DNA from: an uncultured Lysobacteraceae bacterium
GTDB taxonomy: Bacteria; Pseudomonadota; Gammaproteobacteria; Xanthomonadales; Xanthomonadaceae
Direction: 5' to 3'
Length of the DNA: 64,000 nt
Assembly: GCA_936911875.1 (NCBI GenBank)
Contig: CAKZGB010000019.1
Span: 1-64,000, forward strand
Below the pieces are notes generated by a model, which was not told the DNA's origin, searched no databases, and saw only the letters and a list, made by a program, of their open reading frames with translations. The stretch's first letter is position 1, and every line of letters begins with the position of its first letter. Shown one piece after another: positions 1 to 7,880 of this stretch. Both the position numbers and the translations under genes were made by a program.

Positions 1-247
1 ATACATTCTCAGTTGGACTCTAGAACAAGCGCTACTCAGATTGGGGTAACGTCATGGCTATAGCGACCCAAGTCGATGGGCTGGATTCGCAAGCTATCAG
101 CAACTAATCGACTTTCTCGATTCTCAACATCCGAACCAAATAGAGTATGACCAGGGTGGGCCCACACTCGATCCTCCATACGAGGTAGACCCATCGCTTC
201 AAACCCTTCTTTCAAGCCCAGAGTTTCGGGACAAGCTGGGCAGGTCA

Positions 248-748
248 GTGAAGGAAGCTATATTAAAAGATCAAAATCTGACACAAGCATTCGCAAAGTT
301 CATAAATGAAGGTGGCACAATTGTCTTCACTCCACCTGATTCTCCTAACTACAATGAGCAATATGCCCATTGGGTTAAGGGCCTAAACGGGGATCCTCCC
401 TACATCGAGATGCCTCAGTCGTTTGCGACACCCGCATACGGAACGGAAGCGCGAAGCGTATTTGCGCTTGCCCACGAAATTTACCACAATGAGTTTCAAA
501 TGCTTCCTGGCGGATTAACTACGGCGCAACAGTGGGGATACAACGAAGCAGTTGCCTCATTAGCTGCATTTCGAATGATTGAGCGCATCGGAATGACGTT
601 AACAACAGCTGGCATGAATTTGATAGCCGGCAATGCTATCAACATCATGCAGAACGCAGCGAATGATGAAGAAGCAATCTCGCAGCTAACAACTTGGTAC
701 GCCAATAATGCGCCTGCAAATTACAATACCCCGCCTTCGGGCCAATAG
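248..748 (+). CDS. HEXXH-motif protein, putative metallopeptidase or effector domain, 5' end uncertain
   Basis: The reading frame encodes 166 residues from a GTG codon and carries HEIYH at residues 76-80, the zinc-binding signature of many metallopeptidases, inside a predicted helix. I do not recognise the family. Coding-like sequence continues upstream in the same frame back to a stop at 47-49, but no ATG, GTG or TTG lies in that stretch. An ATG at 54, preceded by a GGGG stretch, opens in another frame and stops after about 17 codons. The gene may therefore start at 54 and carry a one-base frameshift near 60-106, or start at GTG 248 (weak AGG upstream). Base composition is clearly more AT-rich than genes after 1400. 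An OmpA-like lipoprotein follows after 38 bases. Function is unproven. Confidence 0.55.
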   Translation: MKEAILKDQNLTQAFAKFINEGGTIVFTPPDSPNYNEQYAHWVKGLNGDPPYIEMPQSFATPAYGTEARSVFALAHEIYHNEFQMLPGGLTTAQQWGYNEAVASLAAFRMIERIGMTLTTAGMNLIAGNAINIMQNAANDEEAISQLTTWYANNAPANYNTPPSGQ

Positions 749-786
749 CACTTGAACCCAGCGACTCGACAAAAATGGAGTGCGAG

Positions 787-1260
787 ATGCAAAGAATAGT
801 TTTGGCTCTTGCCGTAATGGTGGCATTTACCTCTTGTAGCACTACGGTTTCCGAGCCCGCTATGGGGCGAAAAGTCCCGTTTGAAGAACTAATGACTTCC
901 CCCGGTGGGTTACACGGCAACGTATACGACAAGCCGACCTTTGCACGCAGTAGTTCTGAAATCACGCCGGCGACTGACGCACTATTGGTCCGAGCCGCAA
1001 CTATGATTCGGAAATACCGCATACAGGTAAGGCTCGTTGGTCAGGCGTCAAACTGCGACAGTGAAGATCGAAACGTTCAGTTGTCAGTTGATCGGGCAAA
1101 TCGGGTCAGGGAGCGACTGTTGTCACTTGGCGTGCCGTCTCAAATGATCCTGTCAACGACAGGGGTTGGATCCAGTCTGATGCCGCCGAACGTCGCCAAA
1201 TGCCAAGGTAATGGTTTTGATATTGTGGATATTAACGTCCAGACCCAGACTCAACGTTAA
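787..1260 (+). CDS. Small OmpA-like domain lipoprotein
   Basis: The 157-residue product has a lipoprotein signal ending in FTSC (Cys17) and then an OmpA C-terminal-like segment. The hallmark N-x-x-LS-x-x-RA-x-x-V pattern is visible as NVQLSVDRANRV. The Arg used for peptidoglycan binding in this fold is kept, while the usual preceding Asp region reads SNCDSED, so binding may be altered. The start at 787 is preferred over ATG 775 because GGAG lies six bases upstream. It follows the HEXXH gene in the same AT-richer patch. It could be an envelope anchor, or a periplasmic partner or immunity protein for its neighbour; the latter is inference only. Confidence 0.6.
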   Translation: MQRIVLALAVMVAFTSCSTTVSEPAMGRKVPFEELMTSPGGLHGNVYDKPTFARSSSEITPATDALLVRAATMIRKYRIQVRLVGQASNCDSEDRNVQLSVDRANRVRERLLSLGVPSQMILSTTGVGSSLMPPNVAKCQGNGFDIVDINVQTQTQR

Positions 1261-1283
1261 ACGCGGCATTCACTGCTGGACAC

Positions 1284-1313
1284 AAAAAATGACTTGCGCA
1301 GGACGCAAGTCAT
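1284..1313 (-). terminator. Rho-independent terminator after tRNA-Thr
   Basis: A perfect 10-bp inverted repeat (1289-1298 with 1304-1313, five-base loop) is followed on the minus strand by a run of T residues. It lies just beyond the 3' end of the minus-strand tRNA gene. Confidence 0.75.
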
Positions 1314-1322
1314 TGATGTGTC

Positions 1323-1398
1323 TGGTGCCGGCACCACGAATCGAACGCGGGACCTGCTGATTACAAGGCAGCTGCTCTACCAACTGAGCTATACCGGC
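1323..1398 (-). tRNA. tRNA-Thr (anticodon UGU)
   Basis: A full 76-nt cloverleaf can be drawn on the minus strand with an encoded CCA end. The acceptor stem pairs over seven positions with one G-U, the D arm and TTCGATT T loop are canonical, and the anticodon loop CTTGTAA gives UGU, reading ACA threonine codons. Position 31:39 of the anticodon stem is a C-U mismatch. The AT-richer accessory patch lies on its 3' side, the usual orientation for integration at a tRNA gene. Confidence 0.95.
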
Positions 1399-1433
1399 GG
1401 CCCGCATAGTTTAGCAAATTGCGGCGCTAGCGC

Positions 1434-2189
1434 CTATCTGCCGGGTGTATAACCGGTCACATCGGAGCATGGTAACCCCGCCCAGCGTGCTAGGCCGCGC
1501 AAGACCACATCCGAAGGCAGCATGCATGCTTGCGGCAGCATCGGCAGCAGCGTCTGTGCGCCCCCGCCGTGGATCCACAACTCGGTCTCCGGAGCCTCGC
1601 GCCGTGCAGCTTCCAGACTGGCGGTAATTAGGGCAATGGCCATGCCTTCGCAACCGCTGGCTAGTGCATGATCGGTATCCGTGGCGAAGGGCTGATCGGG
1701 CGACCACGCGCCACCGCTAGCGGGTAACGCCGCTGACAGCGATGCGAGATGGGCACGCATTTGCGTCGGCGATGGCGCGATGCGTCCGCCTCGGTGATGC
1801 CCGTCGGCACGTAGAAAATCGACCGTCAGAGCAGTGCCCACACTGACGATTAGCACATCGCGTTGCAGGGCCGCACATTCGAGCAGCACCAGAAACCGAT
1901 CCACACCCAAATGCGCGGGTTGCATGTATGCAATCTGCAAGCGATCCAGCTGCGCCATCGTGCGCGCCTCGCTGAGGCGCACAGCGCGCTCCAGTACGAC
2001 CCGCTGCACGATGTCGCGAATCCTAGGCGGCGCCACGCAGGCAAGGTAGGCGACATCGACACTTGATGGCAAGGCAGAACGCAAGACCGACTCGAACCCC
2101 TCGTCATAGGCAAGGCTATGCAACTGCGTTGCGTCGGCCAGGCGCCACTTTAGACGCGTGTTACCGGCGTCGAGTAGCAATGCATTCAT
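1434..2189 (-). CDS. coaX: Type III pantothenate kinase
   Basis: The product phosphorylates pantothenate, the first step of coenzyme A synthesis, in the cytoplasm. The 251-residue protein begins with the ATP-binding LLLDAGNTRLKW motif of the ASKHA-fold type III family. It then carries the HLGVDRF motif and the VGTALTVDF segment, where the commonly seen Asp before the GTA is Ser here. The open frame extends upstream, but the start at 2189 places the DAGNT motif at the N terminus as in the family. The start overlaps the birA stop by four bases, so the two are translationally coupled and transcribed from upstream of birA. Confidence 0.93.
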   Translation of the reverse strand: MNALLLDAGNTRLKWRLADATQLHSLAYDEGFESVLRSALPSSVDVAYLACVAPPRIRDIVQRVVLERAVRLSEARTMAQLDRLQIAYMQPAHLGVDRFLVLLECAALQRDVLIVSVGTALTVDFLRADGHHRGGRIAPSPTQMRAHLASLSAALPASGGAWSPDQPFATDTDHALASGCEGMAIALITASLEAARREAPETELWIHGGGAQTLLPMLPQACMLPSDVVLRGLARWAGLPCSDVTGYTPGR

Positions 2190-3028
2190 TCCGAAACTCC
2201 CGATTGCCGCCGCACGCTGACCTCGGCGGAGACCAGTGAATGGTTCGCTCCTTGCGAATCGCGCACCTGCAGTCGGCCGTCGTCGTTCCAACCTTGGGCG
2301 ATGCCCGACCACTGATGCTGCGGCTCAATCACCCGCACTGGCTGCCCCATCAGACTGTCAAAGGCGCGCCCGGCCGCCACCAGCAGCGGCCATGCATCCG
2401 GCCCCGCATCCAGCACCGTCTGCAACTCCAGTAGCAGCTCGGCCAGCAGCGTTTCCCTCGGAGCGTCGAGGCCCAGTTCTGCGACACTGACTGGCAACTG
2501 CGCACTCTCGGCGTCAGGCAGTCCTTGATACGCAGCGGGTAAGACATTGATGCCGATGCCGCAGACCGCCCACCACTGATCCGGCCCGAGTGCCTTGAGC
2601 TCGACCAGAATCCCGCCAAGCTTGCGCAAGGTGCCATCGCCATGCAGGTGCACCAGATCATTGGGCCATTTCAGGGTGACCGGCGCCCCCAGACGGCGCA
2701 GCGCGGTGCAGCATGCCACCCCCACTGCCAAGGGCAACAGCGCCAGCGAGGTCGCTAAACCTGGAAAATGGGCACCCACGGAAAACGCCAAGGCCGCGCC
2801 GGGCGCACTGACCCACGACCGCGCCCGTCGGCCCCGGCCCGCCGTTTGTCGCTCCGCCACTCTCACCGTCAGCCCTGACAACGCGCCAGGAGCGCTCAGC
2901 AGGTCCGCATTGGTGGACCCGGTCTCGGCAACGACCTGCAAGTCGCTAAAACGGCTCGCCGCAGTCGGCCCCAAGGCGGCCAAGACGGCCTCTGCTCGGA
3001 TCGGCTCCGCAACCATGGTGCTCGCCAT
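2186..3028 (-). CDS. birA: Biotin--[acetyl-CoA-carboxylase] ligase, single-domain type
   Basis: The enzyme makes biotinyl-AMP and transfers biotin to the carrier domain of acetyl-CoA carboxylase. The 280-residue product shows the ETGSTN segment, the biotinyl-AMP loop GRGRRARSW, the LKWPND motif and GGILVE, in the expected order. It is shorter than E. coli BirA and only about 25 residues precede the catalytic domain, so the N-terminal helix-turn-helix repressor domain is absent. ATG 3028 is preferred over TTG 3031 or ATG 3016; an AGGG stretch lies upstream. It overlaps coaX by four bases. Confidence 0.92.
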   Translation of the reverse strand: MASTMVAEPIRAEAVLAALGPTAASRFSDLQVVAETGSTNADLLSAPGALSGLTVRVAERQTAGRGRRARSWVSAPGAALAFSVGAHFPGLATSLALLPLAVGVACCTALRRLGAPVTLKWPNDLVHLHGDGTLRKLGGILVELKALGPDQWWAVCGIGINVLPAAYQGLPDAESAQLPVSVAELGLDAPRETLLAELLLELQTVLDAGPDAWPLLVAAGRAFDSLMGQPVRVIEPQHQWSGIAQGWNDDGRLQVRDSQGANHSLVSAEVSVRRQSGVSE

Positions 3029-3099
3029 CAATAAAATGCCCTACAGGGTCCTGAATGGAGTATGATCGAATTCTAACCCGCCACTGAGGGGCGAGACCC

Positions 3100-3396
3100 A
3101 TGCGCCAGCGCCAGATTGTGCCGTACGCCATTGCCGTTATCAGCTTGCTGATCGCGGGACACGCCATGGCTGCAACCAACAGCACCACGCTGCAAACTAG
3201 CTATGCTCGCGCCTCGGCATACCGCGCCACCACCGTCGCCACAGACGACACGCGTTCCGATGAGGATTGCAGTGGCCGTGACTGCACCACCAGTAAACCT
3301 ACCGGTGTACCAAAGCAGGGCAGCCGCCGCGGCGGCACGCGCGATGACATCATCCGTCCGCGCTGGCATAGCACGCTACCGGGAATGCTGCGGTAA
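3100..3396 (+). CDS. Small secreted protein of unknown function
   Basis: The 98-residue product has a clear Sec signal peptide, with a basic N terminus, a hydrophobic core and AMA before a Ser/Thr-rich mature part. The mature region contains two close Cys (DCSGRDC) that could form a disulfide, followed by a basic Arg-rich C terminus. I do not recognise a family. It is divergent from birA with about 70 bases between starts, and the REP-like element begins four bases after its stop. Confidence 0.6.
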   Translation: MRQRQIVPYAIAVISLLIAGHAMAATNSTTLQTSYARASAYRATTVATDDTRSDEDCSGRDCTTSKPTGVPKQGSRRGGTRDDIIRPRWHSTLPGMLR

Positions 3397-3399
3397 AGC

Positions 3400-3546
3400 A
3401 GTAACTAGTCAAAAGGAAGTAGGAAGTAGTTGGCACCCCCCAATCTGTACCGAAGCGGGCTGTACTGACTCCTCACTCCTAAATACTAATTTCTGCTCCG
3501 AGCGAAGCGCGCTGTACTACTTCCTACTTCCTCTTCACTCGTTACT
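3400..3546. repeat. REP-like inverted repeat element
   Basis: Two 31-base arms, 3400-3430 and 3516-3546, are inverted copies with about three mismatches and enclose 85 bases. The arms are built from reiterated GGAAGTA-type heptamers. The interior also holds a related direct repeat (about 3450-3480 and 3500-3530, sharing CGAAGCG and GCTGTACT). This occupies essentially the whole gap between the small secreted protein and phoQ. It resembles intergenic mobile-type repeats rather than a terminator, as no T-run follows. Confidence 0.6.
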
Positions 3547-3550
3547 TGTC

Positions 3551-4978
3551 CTACCCCTTGGGGAACCGCACCGAGAAACACGCACCGCCCAATTCGGGAT
3601 CCTCAGAGCGCGTGACTGTTAGCGTGCCGCCGTAGCTATCAACCAGCTCCTGCACAATGGCCAGACCGATGCCATGTCCCTTGACGCGCTGATCACCTCG
3701 CACACCCCGTTGCAGCACACTCTCCACTTGCGAGGGCTCGATGCCGGGGCCATTGTCTTCGACCTGGATTAGCAGACCCGTATTGCCTTTACCGCGCGAC
3801 TCGCGGGCAACGGTCAGCAGCACACTGGAACGCGACCACTTGAACGCGTTCTCCAGCAGATTGCCGAGCAGTTCCTGCAGATCACCGATCTCACCAAAGA
3901 ACCGTGCCGACGGATCGATCTCAAAACCGGCCACCACTTTGGGATGCAGTTTTTCGAGTGAATTGACGATGTCATTGGCCGACGGCTCGATCTCGATGCC
4001 GGCTGCAAACAACTTATGCCCCGCCGAAGCGCGTGTCAGACGATACGAAATCTGATCGTTCATGCGCGTGAGTTGGGTGGCGAGTTCAGATCGCAGATCG
4101 TCGGCAGGCACTTCGCTATCGAGCATGGTGCGTAATACGGCAATCGGCGTCTTGAGCGAATGCGACAGATTGTCCATCGCGGTCCGCTGCCGCTCAATGT
4201 TCTGCCGCTCGGTATCAATAAAACTGTTGATGGCGTTGGCCAGCGGCTGCAGTTCCGTCGGGTGCGAATCGGACAGCTTGGAACTGTCGCCCGACTCCAC
4301 GCGCTTGAGGTCCGTCACCAGTTTGCCCAGGGGCATGATGCTCCAGCGCAAAATCATCGCCTGCAGAATCAGCAGCACGAGACCGGACAGACCCAGCGCC
4401 CGAATGAGAGTGCGGCGAAACAGCTGTACCCGTTGCGTCAGGAATTTCGAGTCTTCCATGACCTGCACGGTATAGCGCACATCGGGTGTCTGCTCGAAGG
4501 CATTGCCGGGCCGCATAATGCCCGCGCTGTAGATGTACAACTTTTGCGCGGTGCCATCGATCTGCTCGTAGTCAACCGGCCCGCGGAAACTGTTGGTTCC
4601 CGGATCCACCAGCTCCGGCGCCGGCAGAATCGGCCCGTTGCTCGATGGCGACACCCACATCGAATCTTCGGTAGAGATGCGCGCGTACTGACCTGAACCC
4701 GGCAGGCCGAGATCGGGACTCGGCATGCGCTCCTCGAGCGGCGGTAGGATCGAACCGCTACGGGTGATCTCCGACTGACTGATCAGCGAATCGGCAAAGC
4801 TCGCCAGCTTGCGCTGCATGTCGCTTTCGGCAGTGACTCTAAAGGTGTGATCGAGCGTGATGCCGGCCAGCATCAGAAACGCGAACAGACTCAGACTCGC
4901 AGCCACCAGCTGCCGCGCCCAGATCGAGCGTGGCTTGATACGTTGAGGGAGCTGAGGAAGCTGGCCGGGCAAGTCCAT
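3551..4978 (-). CDS. phoQ: PhoQ-like sensor histidine kinase
   Basis: This inner-membrane kinase would sense an envelope signal and phosphorylate the neighbouring response regulator. The 475-residue protein has transmembrane segments at about residues 24-42 and 191-212 flanking a periplasmic domain of about 145 residues. A HAMP-like linker follows, then the HisKA H-box NLSHSLKTP with phosphoacceptor His273. The N-box is LLGNLLENAF (Asn377), the G1 box is DNGPGI and the G2 box is GHGIGLAIV. It lies 79 bases downstream of the regulator on the same strand, with a hairpin between. The symbol rests on architecture and pairing; the ligand is not shown by sequence. Confidence 0.85.
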   Translation of the reverse strand: MDLPGQLPQLPQRIKPRSIWARQLVAASLSLFAFLMLAGITLDHTFRVTAESDMQRKLASFADSLISQSEITRSGSILPPLEERMPSPDLGLPGSGQYARISTEDSMWVSPSSNGPILPAPELVDPGTNSFRGPVDYEQIDGTAQKLYIYSAGIMRPGNAFEQTPDVRYTVQVMEDSKFLTQRVQLFRRTLIRALGLSGLVLLILQAMILRWSIMPLGKLVTDLKRVESGDSSKLSDSHPTELQPLANAINSFIDTERQNIERQRTAMDNLSHSLKTPIAVLRTMLDSEVPADDLRSELATQLTRMNDQISYRLTRASAGHKLFAAGIEIEPSANDIVNSLEKLHPKVVAGFEIDPSARFFGEIGDLQELLGNLLENAFKWSRSSVLLTVARESRGKGNTGLLIQVEDNGPGIEPSQVESVLQRGVRGDQRVKGHGIGLAIVQELVDSYGGTLTVTRSEDPELGGACFSVRFPKG

Positions 4979-5005
4979 GGCAGTCTACACATCGGCTAAC
5001 AAACA

Positions 5006-5040
5006 CAAGCCCCCGCAAACGGTAGGATTGCGAGGGCTTG
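5006..5040 (-). terminator. Hairpin between phoP and phoQ, possible attenuator
   Basis: Arms 5006-5018 and 5028-5040 pair over about 13 positions with one mismatch and a nine-base loop. On the minus strand it follows the response regulator and precedes the kinase. Only a weak T-rich stretch follows, so partial termination or transcript processing is more likely than a full stop. Confidence 0.45.
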
Positions 5041-5057
5041 CGTTGTCGGCTATGGCA

Positions 5058-5744
5058 TCAGGATTCGGCGTTGCGCGGAATGGCGAAGCGATAGCCGCGA
5101 CCACGAACCGTTTCGATCGGCTTGAGCCCACCATCGGGGTCGAGCTTTTTACGCAGGCGGCCGATGAACACTTCGAGCACGTTGGAATCGCGGTCAAAGT
5201 CCTGTTGGTAGATGTGTTCGGTGAGATCGGCCTTGGAGACCAGTTCACCGGCGTGCATCATCAGATATTCCAGCACTTTGTATTCGTAGCTGGTCAGGTC
5301 GACATTGCTGCCGTTGACGGCAACGGTCTGGGCTGCGAGATCCAAAGTGACAGGGCCGCATTCGAGCGAGGACTTGCTCCAGCCGGCAGCGCGACGCACC
5401 AATGCGTTGATGCGAGCCAGCAGTTCTTCGACGTGGAACGGCTTGACCAGATAGTCGTCGGCGCCGTGCTTAAGGCCTTCGACCTTGTCCTGCCACGACG
5501 AGCGAGCCGTCAGGATCAGCACCGGGAACTTGATGTTTTCGTTGCGCATGGCCTGAATCAGATCCATGCCGGACATGCCGGGCAGGCCCAGATCGACAAT
5601 ACCCAGATCGAACGGCACTTCACGGGCCATGTACAGGCCTTCCTCGCCGTCTTGAGCGGCGTCGACCGCAAAGCCCTCGCGCTTGAGACGCGCAGTCAGG
5701 GTTTCACGCAACGGGGTTTCGTCTTCTACCAGCAAAATACGCAT
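5058..5744 (-). CDS. phoP: PhoP-like OmpR-family response regulator
   Basis: The 228-residue product has an N-terminal receiver domain with phosphoacceptor Asp51, the acidic pair at residues 8-9, Thr79 and Lys101. A C-terminal OmpR-type winged helix ends with the typical TVRGRGYRF. It is followed on the same strand by the kinase gene, so the two form a two-component system. A PepSY-like exported protein gene lies 97 bases upstream on the same strand. Confidence 0.88.
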   Translation of the reverse strand: MRILLVEDETPLRETLTARLKREGFAVDAAQDGEEGLYMAREVPFDLGIVDLGLPGMSGMDLIQAMRNENIKFPVLILTARSSWQDKVEGLKHGADDYLVKPFHVEELLARINALVRRAAGWSKSSLECGPVTLDLAAQTVAVNGSNVDLTSYEYKVLEYLMMHAGELVSKADLTEHIYQQDFDRDSNVLEVFIGRLRKKLDPDGGLKPIETVRGRGYRFAIPRNAES

Positions 5745-5841
5745 GTCTACTCCTCAGTCATCCTTAAGATTACGGGCACTCCGGCCCGGGGGGTGCAGCG
5801 AAAACGCAGCGGTTCGGCGATGAGATCCGGCACCGTTCATT

Positions 5842-6264
5842 TTAATCACGACCGCGGACATCACCGGAACGAGGTTTACCCTGTCCGTGCTCACGAGCCG
5901 GGAGCGGCTCCCCGCGGAAGAAACGTCCCTGCGAGACACGACCGGATTCCTCACGCTCGAACGGCGTATTGCGGCTCAAGCGCGGCGAATCCTCGATCAC
6001 GTAAACCTGAATCCGACCACCTGTGTCCAGAATTTTGACACGGCTAAGGCCGTTCATACCGCTTTGGATACGCTCTACACTCAGCACTTTACCGCCGCCG
6101 GCCCGGCCCAATCCGGCACGAGTGGCCGAAGACAGTGCCAGCTGTTCATAGCTGTGCGATTGTGCAACTGCAACTACAGGCGCCGAAAACAGTCCCGTCA
6201 GCCCCATCAGGGCAATCAGGCCGAGGCGAGGCAGTTGGCGAGCGGTGTTGCTGAAGACGCGCAT
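5842..6264 (-). CDS. Exported PepSY-like protein upstream of phoPQ
   Basis: The product of about 140 residues has a signal peptide ending near VVAVAQ. Its central segment runs GGKVLSVERI then RVKILDTGGRIQVYVIE, resembling a PepSY fold. The C terminus is rich in Arg, Gly and Glu and looks disordered. In-frame ATGs at 6285 and 6357 are alternative starts and none has a strong ribosome binding site. Its position directly upstream of the two-component genes suggests a periplasmic modulator of the kinase or a co-transcribed accessory protein. Confidence 0.6.
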   Translation of the reverse strand: MRVFSNTARQLPRLGLIALMGLTGLFSAPVVAVAQSHSYEQLALSSATRAGLGRAGGGKVLSVERIQSGMNGLSRVKILDTGGRIQVYVIEDSPRLSRNTPFEREESGRVSQGRFFRGEPLPAREHGQGKPRSGDVRGRD

Positions 6265-6384
6265 TTCGGTGTGAGATGGACTCATTTTCAATTCGATACG
6301 GGACCATTCTTGGGTACCCGCATTGAATCCAATCTGAACGAAATGTTTACACTCCATTAGAAGTTCAGCTAGCTGAACCGCAGT

Positions 6385-7383
6385 TCAATCAGTGGCATCC
6401 GTCACAGCAGCGGCGGCGTCGAGAACATCGAGACCCGCACCGGGGCGATGCGCGTTTTCACTCAGGATCTGACGAAACGCACGGCCACCGCGACGGGCCG
6501 CAAACAGCCCGAGAATTGGCTTGATCAATGTGTTCAGACGCACACCCTGGTCCACTTGCGCACCGACGTAAGGTCGGTACGCCGCCAGCAGTTCATGGCG
6601 GCTACGCACGGTGCGACCGAACAGACCGGCATCAATCTGATGCAGAGCGTAAGGCTCGTGGTATGCAAGACGACCGAGCATCACCGCATCGACATGTTCT
6701 AAATGCGCAGCAATGTCCGCCGCCTCGCGAATGCCACCGTTGAGACTGACAAACAACGCAGGCCGTTCCTGCTTGAGTCGATACGCCCAGTCATAACGTA
6801 GCGGCGGAACCTCGCGGTTTTCCTTGGGACTCAATCCTTGCAGCCAGGCATTGCGCGCATGGACTACAAAATGATCGCAACCGGCCGCGGCCACCGTGTC
6901 GATGAATTTGGCAAAGACTTCATACTCATCTTGCGTGTCGACACCCAGACGGCACTTGATCGTGACCGGTACATCGACGGCTTTGCGCATGGCGGCAACG
7001 CAATCGGCGACGCGTTGCGGCTCCAGCATCAGGCACGCACCGAACTGTCCGCTCTGCACGCGATCACTGGGACAGCCGCAGTTGAGGTTGATCTCATCGA
7101 AGCCCGACTCGGCACCGATACGCGCAGCAGCCGCTAAGGTCGCGGGATCGGAACCGCCTAATTGCAGAGCCACCGGATGTTGCGTGGAGTCTTTAGCCAA
7201 CAGGCGCTCGCGCGGTCCGTGCAGGATGGCATTGGCGTGCACCATCTCGGTGTACAGCACAGCACCCGGCGCCACCAGCCGATGAAAATGCCGGCAAGCG
7301 TTATCGGTCCAGTCCAACATCGGCGCCACGGACAGCGGCGCACGAATGCGGTCGGTAATTACGGAACCGGCTTGGCCTTGCAC
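6385..7383 (-). CDS. dusA: tRNA-dihydrouridine(20/20a) synthase
   Basis: This FMN-dependent TIM-barrel enzyme reduces uridine to dihydrouridine in the tRNA D loop. The 332-residue protein has SVAPMLDWTD at its start, the catalytic-loop segment LNCGCPSDRV with the active-site Cys, the IKCRLGVD strand, the HARNAWLQGLSPKENR segment typical of the DusA subfamily, and SLNGGI near the phosphate-binding end. The start at 7383 overlaps the preceding adhesin-E-like gene by 25 bases; no nearer ATG, GTG or TTG exists before the conserved core. Confidence 0.93.
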   Translation of the reverse strand: MQGQAGSVITDRIRAPLSVAPMLDWTDNACRHFHRLVAPGAVLYTEMVHANAILHGPRERLLAKDSTQHPVALQLGGSDPATLAAAARIGAESGFDEINLNCGCPSDRVQSGQFGACLMLEPQRVADCVAAMRKAVDVPVTIKCRLGVDTQDEYEVFAKFIDTVAAAGCDHFVVHARNAWLQGLSPKENREVPPLRYDWAYRLKQERPALFVSLNGGIREAADIAAHLEHVDAVMLGRLAYHEPYALHQIDAGLFGRTVRSRHELLAAYRPYVGAQVDQGVRLNTLIKPILGLFAARRGGRAFRQILSENAHRPGAGLDVLDAAAAVTDATD

Positions 7384-7760
7384 AGTTCAGTCAGGATGCG
7401 ATCGCCCAGCGTGCCCGCTTGGACCGGTGCCGGATTGGGTGTGCGGCCCAGATATTGCTCGAGCACTTTGCCCTCAGCATACGGCTCGCTGTACGTGCTG
7501 CCGTTCAAGTGCGCGATCATGCCGGCCTTGCAATCGACCGCATACAGGTCGGCGGCGCTGGCCACTTCGAAACGCTTACGCGCGTAGTTGGTCAGGACCA
7601 TGCCGCTCAGGTGACCCTGGCGCACTTTGATAGAATCCAGATCCAAAAAGTATTCGGCGCGGTCGGGCACCGACTTGCTCAGCAATTGCCAGTCGGCCGC
7701 TTGGGCGCTCAACGGCAAAAGGACCGCCAACATCAGGGCGAGCCGAGAAAACAGTTTCAT
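7359..7760 (-). CDS. Surface-adhesin E-like exported protein
   Basis: The 133-residue product starts with a Sec signal ending SAQAA. The mature part begins with a Trp-containing strand and a VPDRAEYFLDLDSIKVRQG pattern typical of the adhesin_E (surface-adhesin protein E) family of small secreted proteins, with two later Cys. ATG 7760 is preferred because it gives a compact signal peptide; in-frame codons at 7769 and 7799 are alternatives. It overlaps dusA by 25 bases. Its role is unknown. Confidence 0.65.
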   Translation of the reverse strand: MKLFSRLALMLAVLLPLSAQAADWQLLSKSVPDRAEYFLDLDSIKVRQGHLSGMVLTNYARKRFEVASAADLYAVDCKAGMIAHLNGSTYSEPYAEGKVLEQYLGRTPNPAPVQAGTLGDRILTELCKAKPVP

Positions 7761-7880
7761 GGTGTGCATCTCATTGAAATGGAGTGTGGCGAAGGCCATG
7801 CCACGGCGGCGAACTCGCCGCTCAAACGGGGCATCGGCATCCGAACCAACGCCATAGGTATGGCACCATTTTAGCGAAAT

